From: Oscillospiraceae bacterium
GTDB taxonomy: Bacteria; Bacillota_A; Clostridia; Oscillospirales; Oscillospiraceae
Reading direction: 5' to 3'
DNA length: 44,821 bases
NCBI GenBank assembly: GCA_015067895.1
Contig: SVLP01000021.1
Location: 1-44,821 of the forward strand
Each line of letters begins with the position of its first letter. Positions within the stretch are counted from its first letter, which is position 1. The notes beneath the pieces are model-generated. The model was not told the origin of the DNA and ran no database searches. It worked only from the letters and a program-made list of their open reading frames with translations. The position numbers were made by a program, and so were the translations under genes. Below, piece after piece: positions 1 through 7,778 of the stretch.

Positions 1-80
1 CTGAAAAAGCTGGCAAACTGGAGTTGGAAGAACTCCTTATTTTTATTTCTGGACAACTGTTTTCCAATTTTCTATACCAA

Positions 81-113
81 AACCCCTGTTTTCCTTTCGA
101 GAAAACAGGGGTT
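81..113 (-). terminator. hairpin, probable terminator of the minus-strand sulfatase operon
   Basis: A perfect 13-bp inverted repeat (AACCCCTGTTTTC / GAAAACAGGGGTT) with a 7-base loop. Read on the minus strand it ends in GGGGTTTTGG, a short T-run, and it lies about 57 bases beyond the TAA at 170-172 that closes the extended sulfatase frame. The T-run is weak, so efficiency is uncertain. Confidence 0.5.
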
Positions 114-128
114 CTTTGACAGACTGAG

Positions 129-160
129 ATGCAGTTCCATCGGAACTGCATCTTTTTTTG
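129..160 (+). terminator. rho-independent terminator of a gene beyond the left edge
   Basis: A perfect 10-bp stem (ATGCAGTTCC / GGAACTGCAT) with a 3-base loop is followed by CTTTTTTTG on the plus strand. No plus-strand gene can be supported in bases 1-128, so it probably ends a transcript that starts outside the window. The rest of 1-128 shows no convincing coding sequence. Confidence 0.7.
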
Positions 161-169
161 CTTATTTAT

Positions 170-346
170 TTACGGATACAGCAGCGCGTTGCTGTACTGC
201 CTGCCGATCAGGCCGTCGTAGACCACGCTCAGGTATTCCTCAAATTTCGCCATGGCATCGGGCTCCAGGGTACGCACCGCCTCGCCGCTGCCGTTCAGGC
301 TGATCCGGCGGGTCACGCCCCGGGTCTGCTCAAACACAGAATCCAT
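170..346 (-). other. in-frame 58-codon tail of the LtaS-like sulfatase, separated by a TAA
   Basis: The frame of the sulfatase gene continues without interruption after its TAA (347-349). The next codon is ATG (344-346), and 58 codons follow to a TAA at 170-172. The peptide starts MDSVFEQTRG and ends with a YDGLIGRQY-type motif. From memory, LtaS-like enzymes of Clostridia often end with a tail of this kind (YDxxxGxxY), so this looks like the severed C-terminus, not a separate gene. Stop and ATG are directly adjacent (TAAATG), so termination-reinitiation could still produce it as a separate peptide. A sequencing error or a recent nonsense mutation of a tyrosine codon are the alternatives. Confidence 0.6.
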
Positions 347-2032
347 TTAGCTGTGGAAGCCGGGCCGATCCATGTCCAGCATCCGGGTCATGTAGGGCAC
401 CAGCTGGAACATGCTCAGATCCATCCGCGCCGCCGTGGGCTGATCCTCGAAATTGTTCCAGATCAGGTAGGGCGTGGACTGGAGGGCCAGGATCCCCTCG
501 GGGGCGGTGTTGTCCGCCACGTAGCCGATGCGCTGCATCAGCTCGTAGCCGGGACTGCCCAGAGAGGGCTGGTGGTCGCCGAAGAACAGGAGCACCGTGG
601 GCTCCTCCACATCCTCGAAATAGTCCACCAGCTTTGCCAGCATGGCGTCGGCATACTGTACGCCCGTGGCATAGCTGCGCAGGGTCTCAAACTCCGTCTG
701 GCTCAGCTCACAGCTGGCCGTCATGCCCACCTGCTCCTCCTGGGGCCAGTCGCTGGCATAGTAGGCCGTATGGTTGAGCATGGTGACGGTGTGGCAGAAG
801 AAGCCACGGCCCGTCGGCTCATTTTTCTCGAACTCCGCGATGATCCGGTCGGCCAGCGCGTCGTCGGATACGAACTTCATGGCCCGCAGGCGCTGTGCAC
901 CTTCGAAATGCTCCTCGCTGTAATAGTCGTCAAAGCCCAGCAGCTCGAAGGCCTTCTCCCGGCTGAAGTAGCTCCGCCGGAAGGGGTGCAGGGCCACGGT
1001 ATAGTAGTCCTTCGACTTCAGGAAGGACACATAGCTGTCGGTGGGCTGGTTCAGATAGCTCATGTAGGGCACCGTGCCGCTGGGCAGCAGGTAGGTGGAG
1101 TAGCCCGTCAGCACCTCGAACTCACAGTTGGCGGTGTTTCCGCCGTACTCGCTGGTCATACAGTTTCCTGCCAGATACTGCTCCGCCAGAGCCGTGTAGG
1201 TGGGAGCCAGTGCCTCGTCGAATTCCAGATTCTCTGCGTTCCAGATATCTGCGAAGGCCTCGCTCATGACGATGATGACATTGGGCTCCACGGAGCCCTC
1301 CTGCTGCGCAAAGCCCTCCGCGATGGCCGCCAGGGACGCCGGGCCGTAGCCCTCCGGGGCCTCGGTCTGGGCATGGTAGAAGTTGGCGGCAAAGGCATAG
1401 ACGAAGCCGGTCTCCTTGTAGGTCAGGTTCTGGTTATAGACCCGAACCTCCGGGATCTCCGCCTTGATGTACGCCTTGCTGAGCAGGCTGCCGCAGCAGC
1501 CGCCGAAGACCGCCAGCGCGGCTGCGAAGCACACCAGGGACACCGGGTAGGAGGGCCGGTTCTTCCGAAGCACCAGGATGTCCATGACCAGAGCGATCAC
1601 CAGGGCGATGACCACATAGGCGATGGCTCCGAGCATGACCCTGGACGGCTCCAGACTGATGCTGCTGAGGATCCCCGTGGCCTCCCCCGCCAGAGTGAAG
1701 TCCCAGGGATAGAAGGGCTCGCTGCGCAGCTGCAGCTTGAACGCGCTGATGATATGGCAGACCAGCATGGGGATGCTGACCAGCGCCATGGCAGCCGAGA
1801 TCCTGGTGGTCAGAAAGTACAGCGTCAGGATCAGCCCCGCCGCCAGCACCGCCGTGTTGCGCAGCACCAGCTGTCCCAGCTCCGACGCCAGAAAAACACG
1901 GAACTCCGACAGCTTCTGCTGGGCCGTGGCCTCACACACGCAGGCCAGCCCGAGCGCATAGACCGCCACGCACAGCACCATCAGCAGATGCCAGCATAGC
2001 TTCCGCAGGAGCATTTGTTTATCTGTTCTCAT
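347..2032 (-). CDS. LTA synthase-like membrane sulfatase (C-terminal tail cut by a stop)
   Basis: A 561-residue polytopic membrane enzyme of the LtaS/phosphoglycerol-transferase sulfatase family. Family members transfer glycerol phosphate from phosphatidylglycerol to lipoteichoic acid or glycolipid on the outer face of the membrane. Five hydrophobic segments fill residues 12-180. An extracellular sulfatase fold follows, with NVIIVMSEAF (metal-binding Glu258), GGNTANCEFE (probable catalytic Thr300) and FFGDHQPSLG near the end. ATG at 2032 is preferred because GGGAGG lies just upstream; the frame is open further upstream but has no family-like sequence. The start overlaps the end of pncC by 14 bases, so the two are probably translationally coupled. 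The gene stops at TAA 347-349, and the same frame continues for 58 codons with a family-like tail. The substrate is not determined. Confidence 0.88.
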   Translation of the reverse strand: MRTDKQMLLRKLCWHLLMVLCVAVYALGLACVCEATAQQKLSEFRVFLASELGQLVLRNTAVLAAGLILTLYFLTTRISAAMALVSIPMLVCHIISAFKLQLRSEPFYPWDFTLAGEATGILSSISLEPSRVMLGAIAYVVIALVIALVMDILVLRKNRPSYPVSLVCFAAALAVFGGCCGSLLSKAYIKAEIPEVRVYNQNLTYKETGFVYAFAANFYHAQTEAPEGYGPASLAAIAEGFAQQEGSVEPNVIIVMSEAFADIWNAENLEFDEALAPTYTALAEQYLAGNCMTSEYGGNTANCEFEVLTGYSTYLLPSGTVPYMSYLNQPTDSYVSFLKSKDYYTVALHPFRRSYFSREKAFELLGFDDYYSEEHFEGAQRLRAMKFVSDDALADRIIAEFEKNEPTGRGFFCHTVTMLNHTAYYASDWPQEEQVGMTASCELSQTEFETLRSYATGVQYADAMLAKLVDYFEDVEEPTVLLFFGDHQPSLGSPGYELMQRIGYVADNTAPEGILALQSTPYLIWNNFEDQPTAARMDLSMFQLVPYMTRMLDMDRPGFHS

Positions 2033-2507
2033 CGGTTCCTCCCTGCATCTCCAGCACCAGCGCCAGTGCCGCCTGGACGGTCTGGGCCCGAACCTGGGCC
2101 CGGTCGCCGTCAAAATGGTACTCCCGTGCAAAGGCGATGCCCTGGTCGGCGTAGCCAACGAACACCGTTCCCACAGGATTGCCGAACTCGTCCCCATCGG
2201 GGCCCGCCAGGCCCGTCACCGCCACGGCAACATCCGCACCGATGATCCGTCTGGCCCCCTCGGCCATGGCCTTGGCCACGGGCCCGGAGACCGCGCCGCA
2301 GGAATCCAGGATCTCCACAGGGACACCGAGCACCCTGTGCTTGACCTCGTTGGTGTAGCTGATGACGCCTCCGGCGAAGACCGCGCTGGCGCCGCTGACC
2401 GAGGTCAGGGCCTGGCCGATGCCGCCGCCGGTGAGACTCTCGGCTGTGGCCAGCCGCCTGCCGCTCAGCGCGGCAAGCACCTTAGCAGAAAGGCTCTGTT
2501 TCACCAT
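2019..2507 (-). CDS. pncC: nicotinamide-nucleotide amidase (CinA C-terminal domain family)
   Basis: A 162-residue stand-alone CinA C-terminal domain. This family deamidates nicotinamide mononucleotide to nicotinic acid mononucleotide in the cytosol, in pyridine nucleotide recycling. Visible signatures are TAESLTGGGI at residues 21-30 and a later AVTGLAGPDG followed by NPVGTVFVG. The length matches single-domain PncC; the COG1058 half of full-length CinA is absent. The gene overlaps the 3' end of thiI by 26 bases and the start of the sulfatase gene by 14, so the three form one tightly packed minus-strand operon. Confidence 0.92.
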   Translation of the reverse strand: MVKQSLSAKVLAALSGRRLATAESLTGGGIGQALTSVSGASAVFAGGVISYTNEVKHRVLGVPVEILDSCGAVSGPVAKAMAEGARRIIGADVAVAVTGLAGPDGDEFGNPVGTVFVGYADQGIAFAREYHFDGDRAQVRAQTVQAALALVLEMQGGTDENR

Positions 2508-3675
2508 AGATCACCGGAATTTTCTCGACGGATGCCAGGGCCTTCTCGATCAGGGCCTGACGATCCAGCTTCCGCTCGGCGTTCAGCACCTGGCCCAGGG
2601 TGGGCTTGGTCTTGGGGTGCCGGGGGGTGAAGACGGTGCAGCAGTCCTCATAGGGCAGGATGGAGGTCTGGAGCGTACCGATCTTCCGGGCGATGGTGAC
2701 GATCTCCTCCTTGTCCATGCCGACCAGAGGCATGAAGATGGGCATATCCACCACCGCGCCGGTGACGGTCATGGCCTCCATGGTCTGGGATGCCACCTGG
2801 CCCAGGTTCTCGCCGGTGATGAGGGCGCCGCAGCCGTCGTCCTTGGCGATGCGCTGGGAGATCTCCATCATGAACCGGCGCATGATGAGGGTGAAGAACT
2901 CCTCGGGGCAGTTGTCCCGGATGGCCTCCTGGATCTCGGTGAAGGAGACGATGTTCACGGTCATGCGGCCGGTGTACTTGGTCACCAGACGGGCCAGCTC
3001 CAGCACCTTGTCCTTGGCCAGCTGGCTGGTGTAGGGGTAGCTGAAGAAGTGGACGCACTCGATCTCCACACCCCGCTTGCCGATCATGTGGGCAGCCACG
3101 GGAGAGTCGATGCCGCCGGAGAGCAGACACATGGCACGGCCGCCCACACCGGTGGGCAGACCGCCGGCGGCGGGCACGGCGGGGCCATGGACATAGGCCG
3201 CCAGATCGCGAACCTCCACGAAAACGGTGTAGTCGGGGTTGTGGACATCCACCTCGGTGGCAGGATGGGCCTCGGCCAGCAGACCGCCGATGTGCTGGCT
3301 GATCTGGATGGAGGTCAGGGGGAACTGCTTGTCGGAGCGCTTGGACTCCACCTTGAAGGAACGGGCAGCATCCAGATCGTCGCCCAGGTACTCCTCGATG
3401 GCGGCGAAGATGGCATCCAGGTTCTTCTCACAGGCCCGGCAGCGGCAGATGTTGACGATGCCGAAAATATGCTTGCAGGCCTCCCAGGCACCGTCCACGT
3501 CGGCCTCGTCGTTCATGGGCTCCACATAGATGGTCGACTGCATCAGATACACGTCGAATTCGCCGTAGGGCTTCACCCGGCGGCGGACATTGCTGCGCAG
3601 CTTGGCCTCAAACTGCCGCTTGTTGGAGCCCTTCAGGACAATCTCGCCCAGCTTGAGCAGAAAAATTTCTTTCAT
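2482..3675 (-). CDS. thiI: tRNA 4-thiouridine sulfurtransferase ThiI
   Basis: A 397-residue ThiI that adenylates and thiolates U8 of tRNAs and can also supply sulfur for the thiamin thiazole. The order is an N-terminal ferredoxin-like region, a THUMP domain (about residues 60-165) and a PP-loop ATPase with LSGGIDSP at about 185-192. It ends after the PP-loop domain and lacks the C-terminal rhodanese domain of the E. coli enzyme, as is usual in Gram-positive bacteria. ATG at 3675 is chosen because GGAGGG lies 6 bases upstream and MKEIFLLKLGEI is the standard N-terminus. It is the first gene of the thiI-pncC-sulfatase operon, directly behind a structured repeat element. Confidence 0.95.
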   Translation of the reverse strand: MKEIFLLKLGEIVLKGSNKRQFEAKLRSNVRRRVKPYGEFDVYLMQSTIYVEPMNDEADVDGAWEACKHIFGIVNICRCRACEKNLDAIFAAIEEYLGDDLDAARSFKVESKRSDKQFPLTSIQISQHIGGLLAEAHPATEVDVHNPDYTVFVEVRDLAAYVHGPAVPAAGGLPTGVGGRAMCLLSGGIDSPVAAHMIGKRGVEIECVHFFSYPYTSQLAKDKVLELARLVTKYTGRMTVNIVSFTEIQEAIRDNCPEEFFTLIMRRFMMEISQRIAKDDGCGALITGENLGQVASQTMEAMTVTGAVVDMPIFMPLVGMDKEEIVTIARKIGTLQTSILPYEDCCTVFTPRHPKTKPTLGQVLNAERKLDRQALIEKALASVEKIPVIYGETEPFC

Positions 3676-3727
3676 AATATTCCCTCCAAAAGTTTGGTTC
3701 ATCATATACTATCTGGAATTGTTTTCC

Positions 3728-3983
3728 GGTGCGGGAGCACCAAACGCTTCTCCCGGGGAGAAGCTGTCAGAAATCGGCTCTTCGGAACCGATTTCTGACT
3801 GAAGAGGAATGCGGGCGGCAGCCTAACGGCTTAGATACCGCAAAGGCCTCCACCATGTTCCATCTCGCAGCCTGAGCACAGGCCTGATACGTTGTACGAG
3901 CTTTCAGATTGTCGCCCGCATTCCTCTTCCGACCCGCTTTTTCTCGCTTCGCTCGGGCGGGCCACCTTCTCCCCGGGAGAAGG
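3728..3983 (+). repeat. structured dispersed repeat, copy A
   Basis: An intergenic element of about 256 bases made of nested hairpins. In order: GGTGC..GCACC (3728-3741); a GCTTCTCCC / GGGAGAAGC-type stem (3746-3764); GTCAGAAATCGG / CCGATTTCTGAC (3766-3799); a closing arm GAAGAGGAATGCGGGCGG; a 94-base core (3819-3912); the opposite arm CGCCCGCATTCCTCTTC; then CCTTCTCCCC / GGGAGAAGG (3965-3983). A second copy lies in opposite orientation at 17995-18259. No transposase is present and no open frame is convincing. It fills most of the gap between thiI and tpiA, which hold no other gene. Confidence 0.85.
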
Positions 3984-4045
3984 GTTTGATCGCGATCTTC
4001 AGATTCTTCCATTGGATCATTCCGGAATCGTCACCCTTCAACTCC

Positions 4046-4085
4046 GAAAAATGGCCTGCTGCTTACGCAGCAGGCCGCTTTTTTC
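4046..4085 (-). terminator. terminator downstream of tpiA
   Basis: A perfect 10-bp GC-rich stem (GGCCTGCTGC / GCAGCAGGCC, 4053-4076) with a TTAC loop. On the minus strand it is followed by ATTTTTCGG, just after the tpiA stop at 4093. The plus-strand side also ends in a T-run (CGCTTTTTTC), so it can act in both directions. Confidence 0.85.
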
Positions 4086-4092
4086 GGTCGGA

Positions 4093-4872
4093 TTAGACAG
4101 TGGGCTGGTTGGCAGCCTCGATGATGGCCACGAACTTCTCGGGCACCAGGGAGGCGCCGCCGATCAGGCCGCCGTCGATGTCGGGCTGAGCCAGCAGCTC
4201 GTAGGCGTTCTTCTCGTTCATGGAGCCGCCGTACAGGATGGAGATGGCACGGGCGTTCTTGGAGGAGTACAGCTTGCGAACCACGCTACGGATGTGCTCA
4301 CAGACCTCCTCGGCCTGCTCGGGGGTGGCGGTACGGCCGGTGCCGATGGCCCAGATGGGCTCGTAGGCGATGATGACCTTGCGGATCTTCTCCTCGGAGA
4401 CGCCGGCCAGACCCAGCTTGATCTGCATGGCGATGTGCTCGTTGGTGATGCCGGCCTCGCGCTGCTCCAGGGTCTCGCCGCAGCACATGATGGGGATCAG
4501 GCCAGCCTCCAGGGCAGCCAGAACCTTGGCATTGACATCGGCGTCGGTCTCACCGTACATCTCGCGGCGCTCGGAGTGGCCGATGATGACGTACTTGCAG
4601 CCGGCGTCCACCAGCATGTTGGTGGCGATCTCACCGGTGTAGGCGCCGGAAGCCTTGGCGTTGCAGTTCTCAGCGCCGATGCCCACGCGGGTCTCACGCA
4701 TGGCGCGGACAGCGGCGGGGATGCAGACGGCGGGGACGCACAGGGCGACGTCGCACCAGCGGCCCTTGGGCATCAGGCCCTTGAAGGCAGTCATGAACTC
4801 CTTGGTCTCGGAGGGAGTCTTGTTCATCTTCCAGTTACCGGCAATGACGGTCTTACGGTACTTTCTGTTCAT
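4093..4872 (-). CDS. tpiA: triosephosphate isomerase
   Basis: A 259-residue cytosolic TIM-barrel enzyme that interconverts dihydroxyacetone phosphate and glyceraldehyde 3-phosphate in glycolysis. The catalytic set is visible: Lys15 in AGNWKMNK, His99 in IIGHSERR and Glu171 in [11 protein letters not shown], with the phosphate-binding GGS of [10 protein letters not shown] further on. Length is typical. AAGGAG sits 9 bases before the ATG. It follows pgk on the same strand across a 189-base gap that holds a strong hairpin and a possible weak promoter (TTTACA, 16 bases, TACAGT), so it may be expressed both from the pgk transcript and separately. Confidence 0.97.
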   Translation of the reverse strand: MNRKYRKTVIAGNWKMNKTPSETKEFMTAFKGLMPKGRWCDVALCVPAVCIPAAVRAMRETRVGIGAENCNAKASGAYTGEIATNMLVDAGCKYVIIGHSERREMYGETDADVNAKVLAALEAGLIPIMCCGETLEQREAGITNEHIAMQIKLGLAGVSEEKIRKVIIAYEPIWAIGTGRTATPEQAEEVCEHIRSVVRKLYSSKNARAISILYGGSMNEKNAYELLAQPDIDGGLIGGASLVPEKFVAIIEAANQPTV

Positions 4873-4928
4873 AATTGGGATTCTCCTTACTGTATGTTGA
4901 CATCAAATGATGTAAATTACATAGTGAT

Positions 4929-4957
4929 GCCATGCCGGGGCAATGCCCCGGCATGGC
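4929..4957 (-). other. strong hairpin in the pgk-tpiA spacer
   Basis: A perfect 13-bp inverted repeat (GCCATGCCGGGGC / GCCCCGGCATGGC) with a 3-base AAT loop. No T-run follows on either strand, so it is not a standard terminator. Its place between two co-directional glycolytic genes suggests mRNA processing or stabilisation, or a separate promoter region; the sequence alone does not decide. Confidence 0.6.
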
Positions 4958-5061
4958 GTAGTTGCTGGGGTGGATGTTCGGAACGTGTGCGGCGGTCAGT
5001 CCGCGTGATTTGTGAGGGACGATCCCTCATCCCCTCTTCCGAATCAAAAATTCAGTTAGCC

Positions 5062-6261
<1,200 letters not shown>

Positions 6262-6294
6262 AACAAATTTCCTCCATTTGTATTTTGGGAGCCT

Positions 6295-6780
6295 TTACAG
6301 CTCCATCATTTTTCCATGGTCAAGCAAACCGGGAAACTCCAGCTGCCGCAGGGCCTCGTACACGGTGATGGCCACGCTGTTGCTCAGGTTCAGGCTCCGG
6401 GCCTCCTGCCGCATGGGCAGGCGCACGCAGCATTCCCTGTGTTCCTCCAGGAAGCTTTCGGGCAGTCCCTTCGTCTCCTTGCCGAAGAACAGGTAGCAAC
6501 CATCCTCGAACCGGGCCTCGGTATAGCACCGGGGTTCCTTGGTGGACAGACACCACATCTGACGCACATCGTTTTGGGAGAAGAACTCCTCCAGATCCTC
6601 ATAATCCCGGACATCCACCAGATGCCAGTAATCCAGACCGGCCCGGCGGACAGCCTTCTCGGAGATGTCGAAGCCCAGGGGGCGGATCAGATGCAGCCGT
6701 GCTCCGGTGGCGGCGCAGGTGCGGGCGATATTGCCGCAGTTTTGCGGGATCTCGGGCTCCACCAGTACCACGTTCAGCAA
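6295..6780 (-). CDS. trmL: tRNA (cytidine/uridine-2'-O-)-methyltransferase TrmL
   Basis: A 161-residue SPOUT (trefoil-knot) methyltransferase that 2'-O-methylates the wobble nucleotide 34 of certain leucine tRNAs using S-adenosylmethionine. Motifs are EPEIPQNCGNIAR near the N-terminus, FGKETKGLP in the middle and the knot motif SLNLSNSVAITVYEAL at the end. The frame is open further upstream, but homologues begin at LNVVLVEPEIP. TTG at 6780 with GAGGTGA 7 bases upstream gives exactly that start and the normal family length. A good sigma-A promoter lies about 130 bases upstream. Confidence 0.9.
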   Translation of the reverse strand: MLNVVLVEPEIPQNCGNIARTCAATGARLHLIRPLGFDISEKAVRRAGLDYWHLVDVRDYEDLEEFFSQNDVRQMWCLSTKEPRCYTEARFEDGCYLFFGKETKGLPESFLEEHRECCVRLPMRQEARSLNLSNSVAITVYEALRQLEFPGLLDHGKMMEL

Positions 6781-6906
6781 CGGTCGTTCACCTCGATGCT
6801 CATCAGAAATACAGCAGAAACTTCGCAGTTCGTTTGCTTTTCTATTGTATGCCAAACTTTCTGGAAAATCAATCTGAAAATACCGATTTTTACGAATATT
6901 TCATAG

Positions 6907-6936
6907 ATTATACAGATTGGTTCATCGGCGCGGCAA
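6907..6936 (-). promoter_or_regulatory. sigma-A promoter for trmL-pgk
   Basis: On the minus strand: -35 TTGCCG (6931-6936), 18-base spacer, -10 TATAAT (6907-6912). It points at the TTG start of trmL about 127 bases away. Confidence 0.65.
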
Positions 6937-7051
6937 ATTTTTGTGAAAAATGCGGAATTGACTTTTTCCAAAAACCACCATCATCAAGATTTTCCCACAA
7001 AAATCCCCCATTATCCCGCCCAACTCCACGGATACCCAACATGAGACCCTG

Positions 7052-7085
7052 AAAAAAGCAGCCCTGGACGGAGCTGCTTTTTTAC
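7052..7085 (-). terminator. bidirectional terminator after the small lipoprotein gene
   Basis: An 11-bp stem (AAAAAAGCAGC / GCTGCTTTTTT, 7052-7062 and 7073-7083) with flanking A and T runs, so it reads as a terminator on both strands. It lies 20 bases beyond the stop of the lipoprotein gene on the minus strand. Confidence 0.8.
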
Positions 7086-7104
7086 AAAAGTTACAATAAA
7101 TATG

Positions 7105-7476
7105 TTATTTGACGGTCAGCGTCTTGACGCTGATGTGGGGCTCGCTGTCGCGCTCGGTGACGTCGGTGGTATAGGCATAGGTGAAGGTCACCGTGTTGCC
7201 CACCTGGACGCTCTGCTTTCCGGACAGAGCGGAATAGGTCACGAAGAGCACATCTGCCTCCCGCTTTTCCGTGGCGGCATCATAGTGGCTGTCGCCCTCC
7301 AGCACACTGACGCGGCAGGTGCGGCCATTGACGAATTCGACCCGGCAGGTCAGGGTGGAAACATCGTAATCCAGCTTCGGCAGGGTGGGTGCCTCGCCCA
7401 TCTCCAGGATATTGCAGCCGCACAGGGCGGTCATCGCCAGCACAGCGGCCAGGGTCAAAGCGATCAGTTTGCGCAT
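7105..7476 (-). CDS. small lipoprotein of unknown function
   Basis: A 123-residue secreted protein with a lipoprotein signal: MRKLIALTLAAVL, hydrophobic stretch, then the lipobox LCGC at about residue 20. The mature part is rich in Thr and Val and probably beta (VSTLTCRVEFVNG, VQVGNTVTFTYAY). No family is recognised; the last 50 residues resemble a short beta-sandwich. ATG at 7476 is preferred over an upstream GTG because GAGGTGA precedes it closely. It is monocistronic: its own promoter (7507-7535) and terminator (7052-7085) bracket it. Confidence 0.8.
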   Translation of the reverse strand: MRKLIALTLAAVLAMTALCGCNILEMGEAPTLPKLDYDVSTLTCRVEFVNGRTCRVSVLEGDSHYDAATEKREADVLFVTYSALSGKQSVQVGNTVTFTYAYTTDVTERDSEPHISVKTLTVK

Positions 7477-7506
7477 GGGAATCACCTCAAAAGTTTACTG
7501 GAATCT

Positions 7507-7535
7507 ATTCTACTGCCTGAATGCGGAAAAAGCAA
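7507..7535 (-). promoter_or_regulatory. sigma-A promoter for the small lipoprotein gene
   Basis: Minus strand: -35 TTGCTT (7530-7535), 17-base spacer, -10 TAGAAT (7507-7512), 30 bases before the ATG. Confidence 0.6.
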
Positions 7536-7563
7536 GAAAAATGTTGCATCGCAGCCCCCGCCC

Positions 7564-7592
7564 TTGCATTCTTAAGAAATTTCCGTTATACT
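7564..7592 (+). promoter_or_regulatory. sigma-A promoter for the polysaccharide cluster
   Basis: Plus strand: -35 TTGCAT (7564-7569), 17-base spacer, -10 TATACT (7587-7592). The predicted transcript has a leader of about 180 bases before the TTG start of murJ, and that leader contains the hairpin-rich repeat at 7627-7747. Confidence 0.6.
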
Positions 7593-7626
7593 ATAAGTTG
7601 AAATCGTATGATCGAATCATATCCGC

Positions 7627-7747
7627 CCCTTGCCTCCCTCACAGAGGGAGGGGAACCGCGCCAGCGGTGGAGGGAGTGTCCTTCTATTGATGCGATACTC
7701 CCCCAGTCTGCTGACGCAGACAGCCCCCTCTGAGCAGGGGCCAAGGG
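7627..7747 (+). repeat. short relative of the structured dispersed repeat (copy C1)
   Basis: Hairpins CCTCCCTC / GAGGGAGG (7633-7651) and CCGC / GCGG lead to GGAGGGAGT; after a short core come ACTCCCCCAGTC, a GTCTGC / GCAGAC hairpin and a C-run/G-run stem ending CCAAGGG, which pairs with CCCTTG at the left edge. The order of parts (stem, CCGC-GCGG stem, G-rich arm, core, C-rich arm with CAGTC, stem) is the same as in the copy at 32781-32913 and partly as in 17995-18259. Confidence 0.65.
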
Positions 7748-7778
7748 TGTTCCGACAACACGTTTGGAGGCAATTTTC

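Noticed and set aside
3..120. 3' end of a plus-strand gene at the left edge
   Set aside because: An open frame to TGA at about 118 exists, but it is short, without recognisable sequence, and runs through a hairpin; not supportable.
158..1999. 613-codon plus-strand open frame
   Set aside because: Antisense to the LtaS-like sulfatase; no start signal and low-complexity translation.
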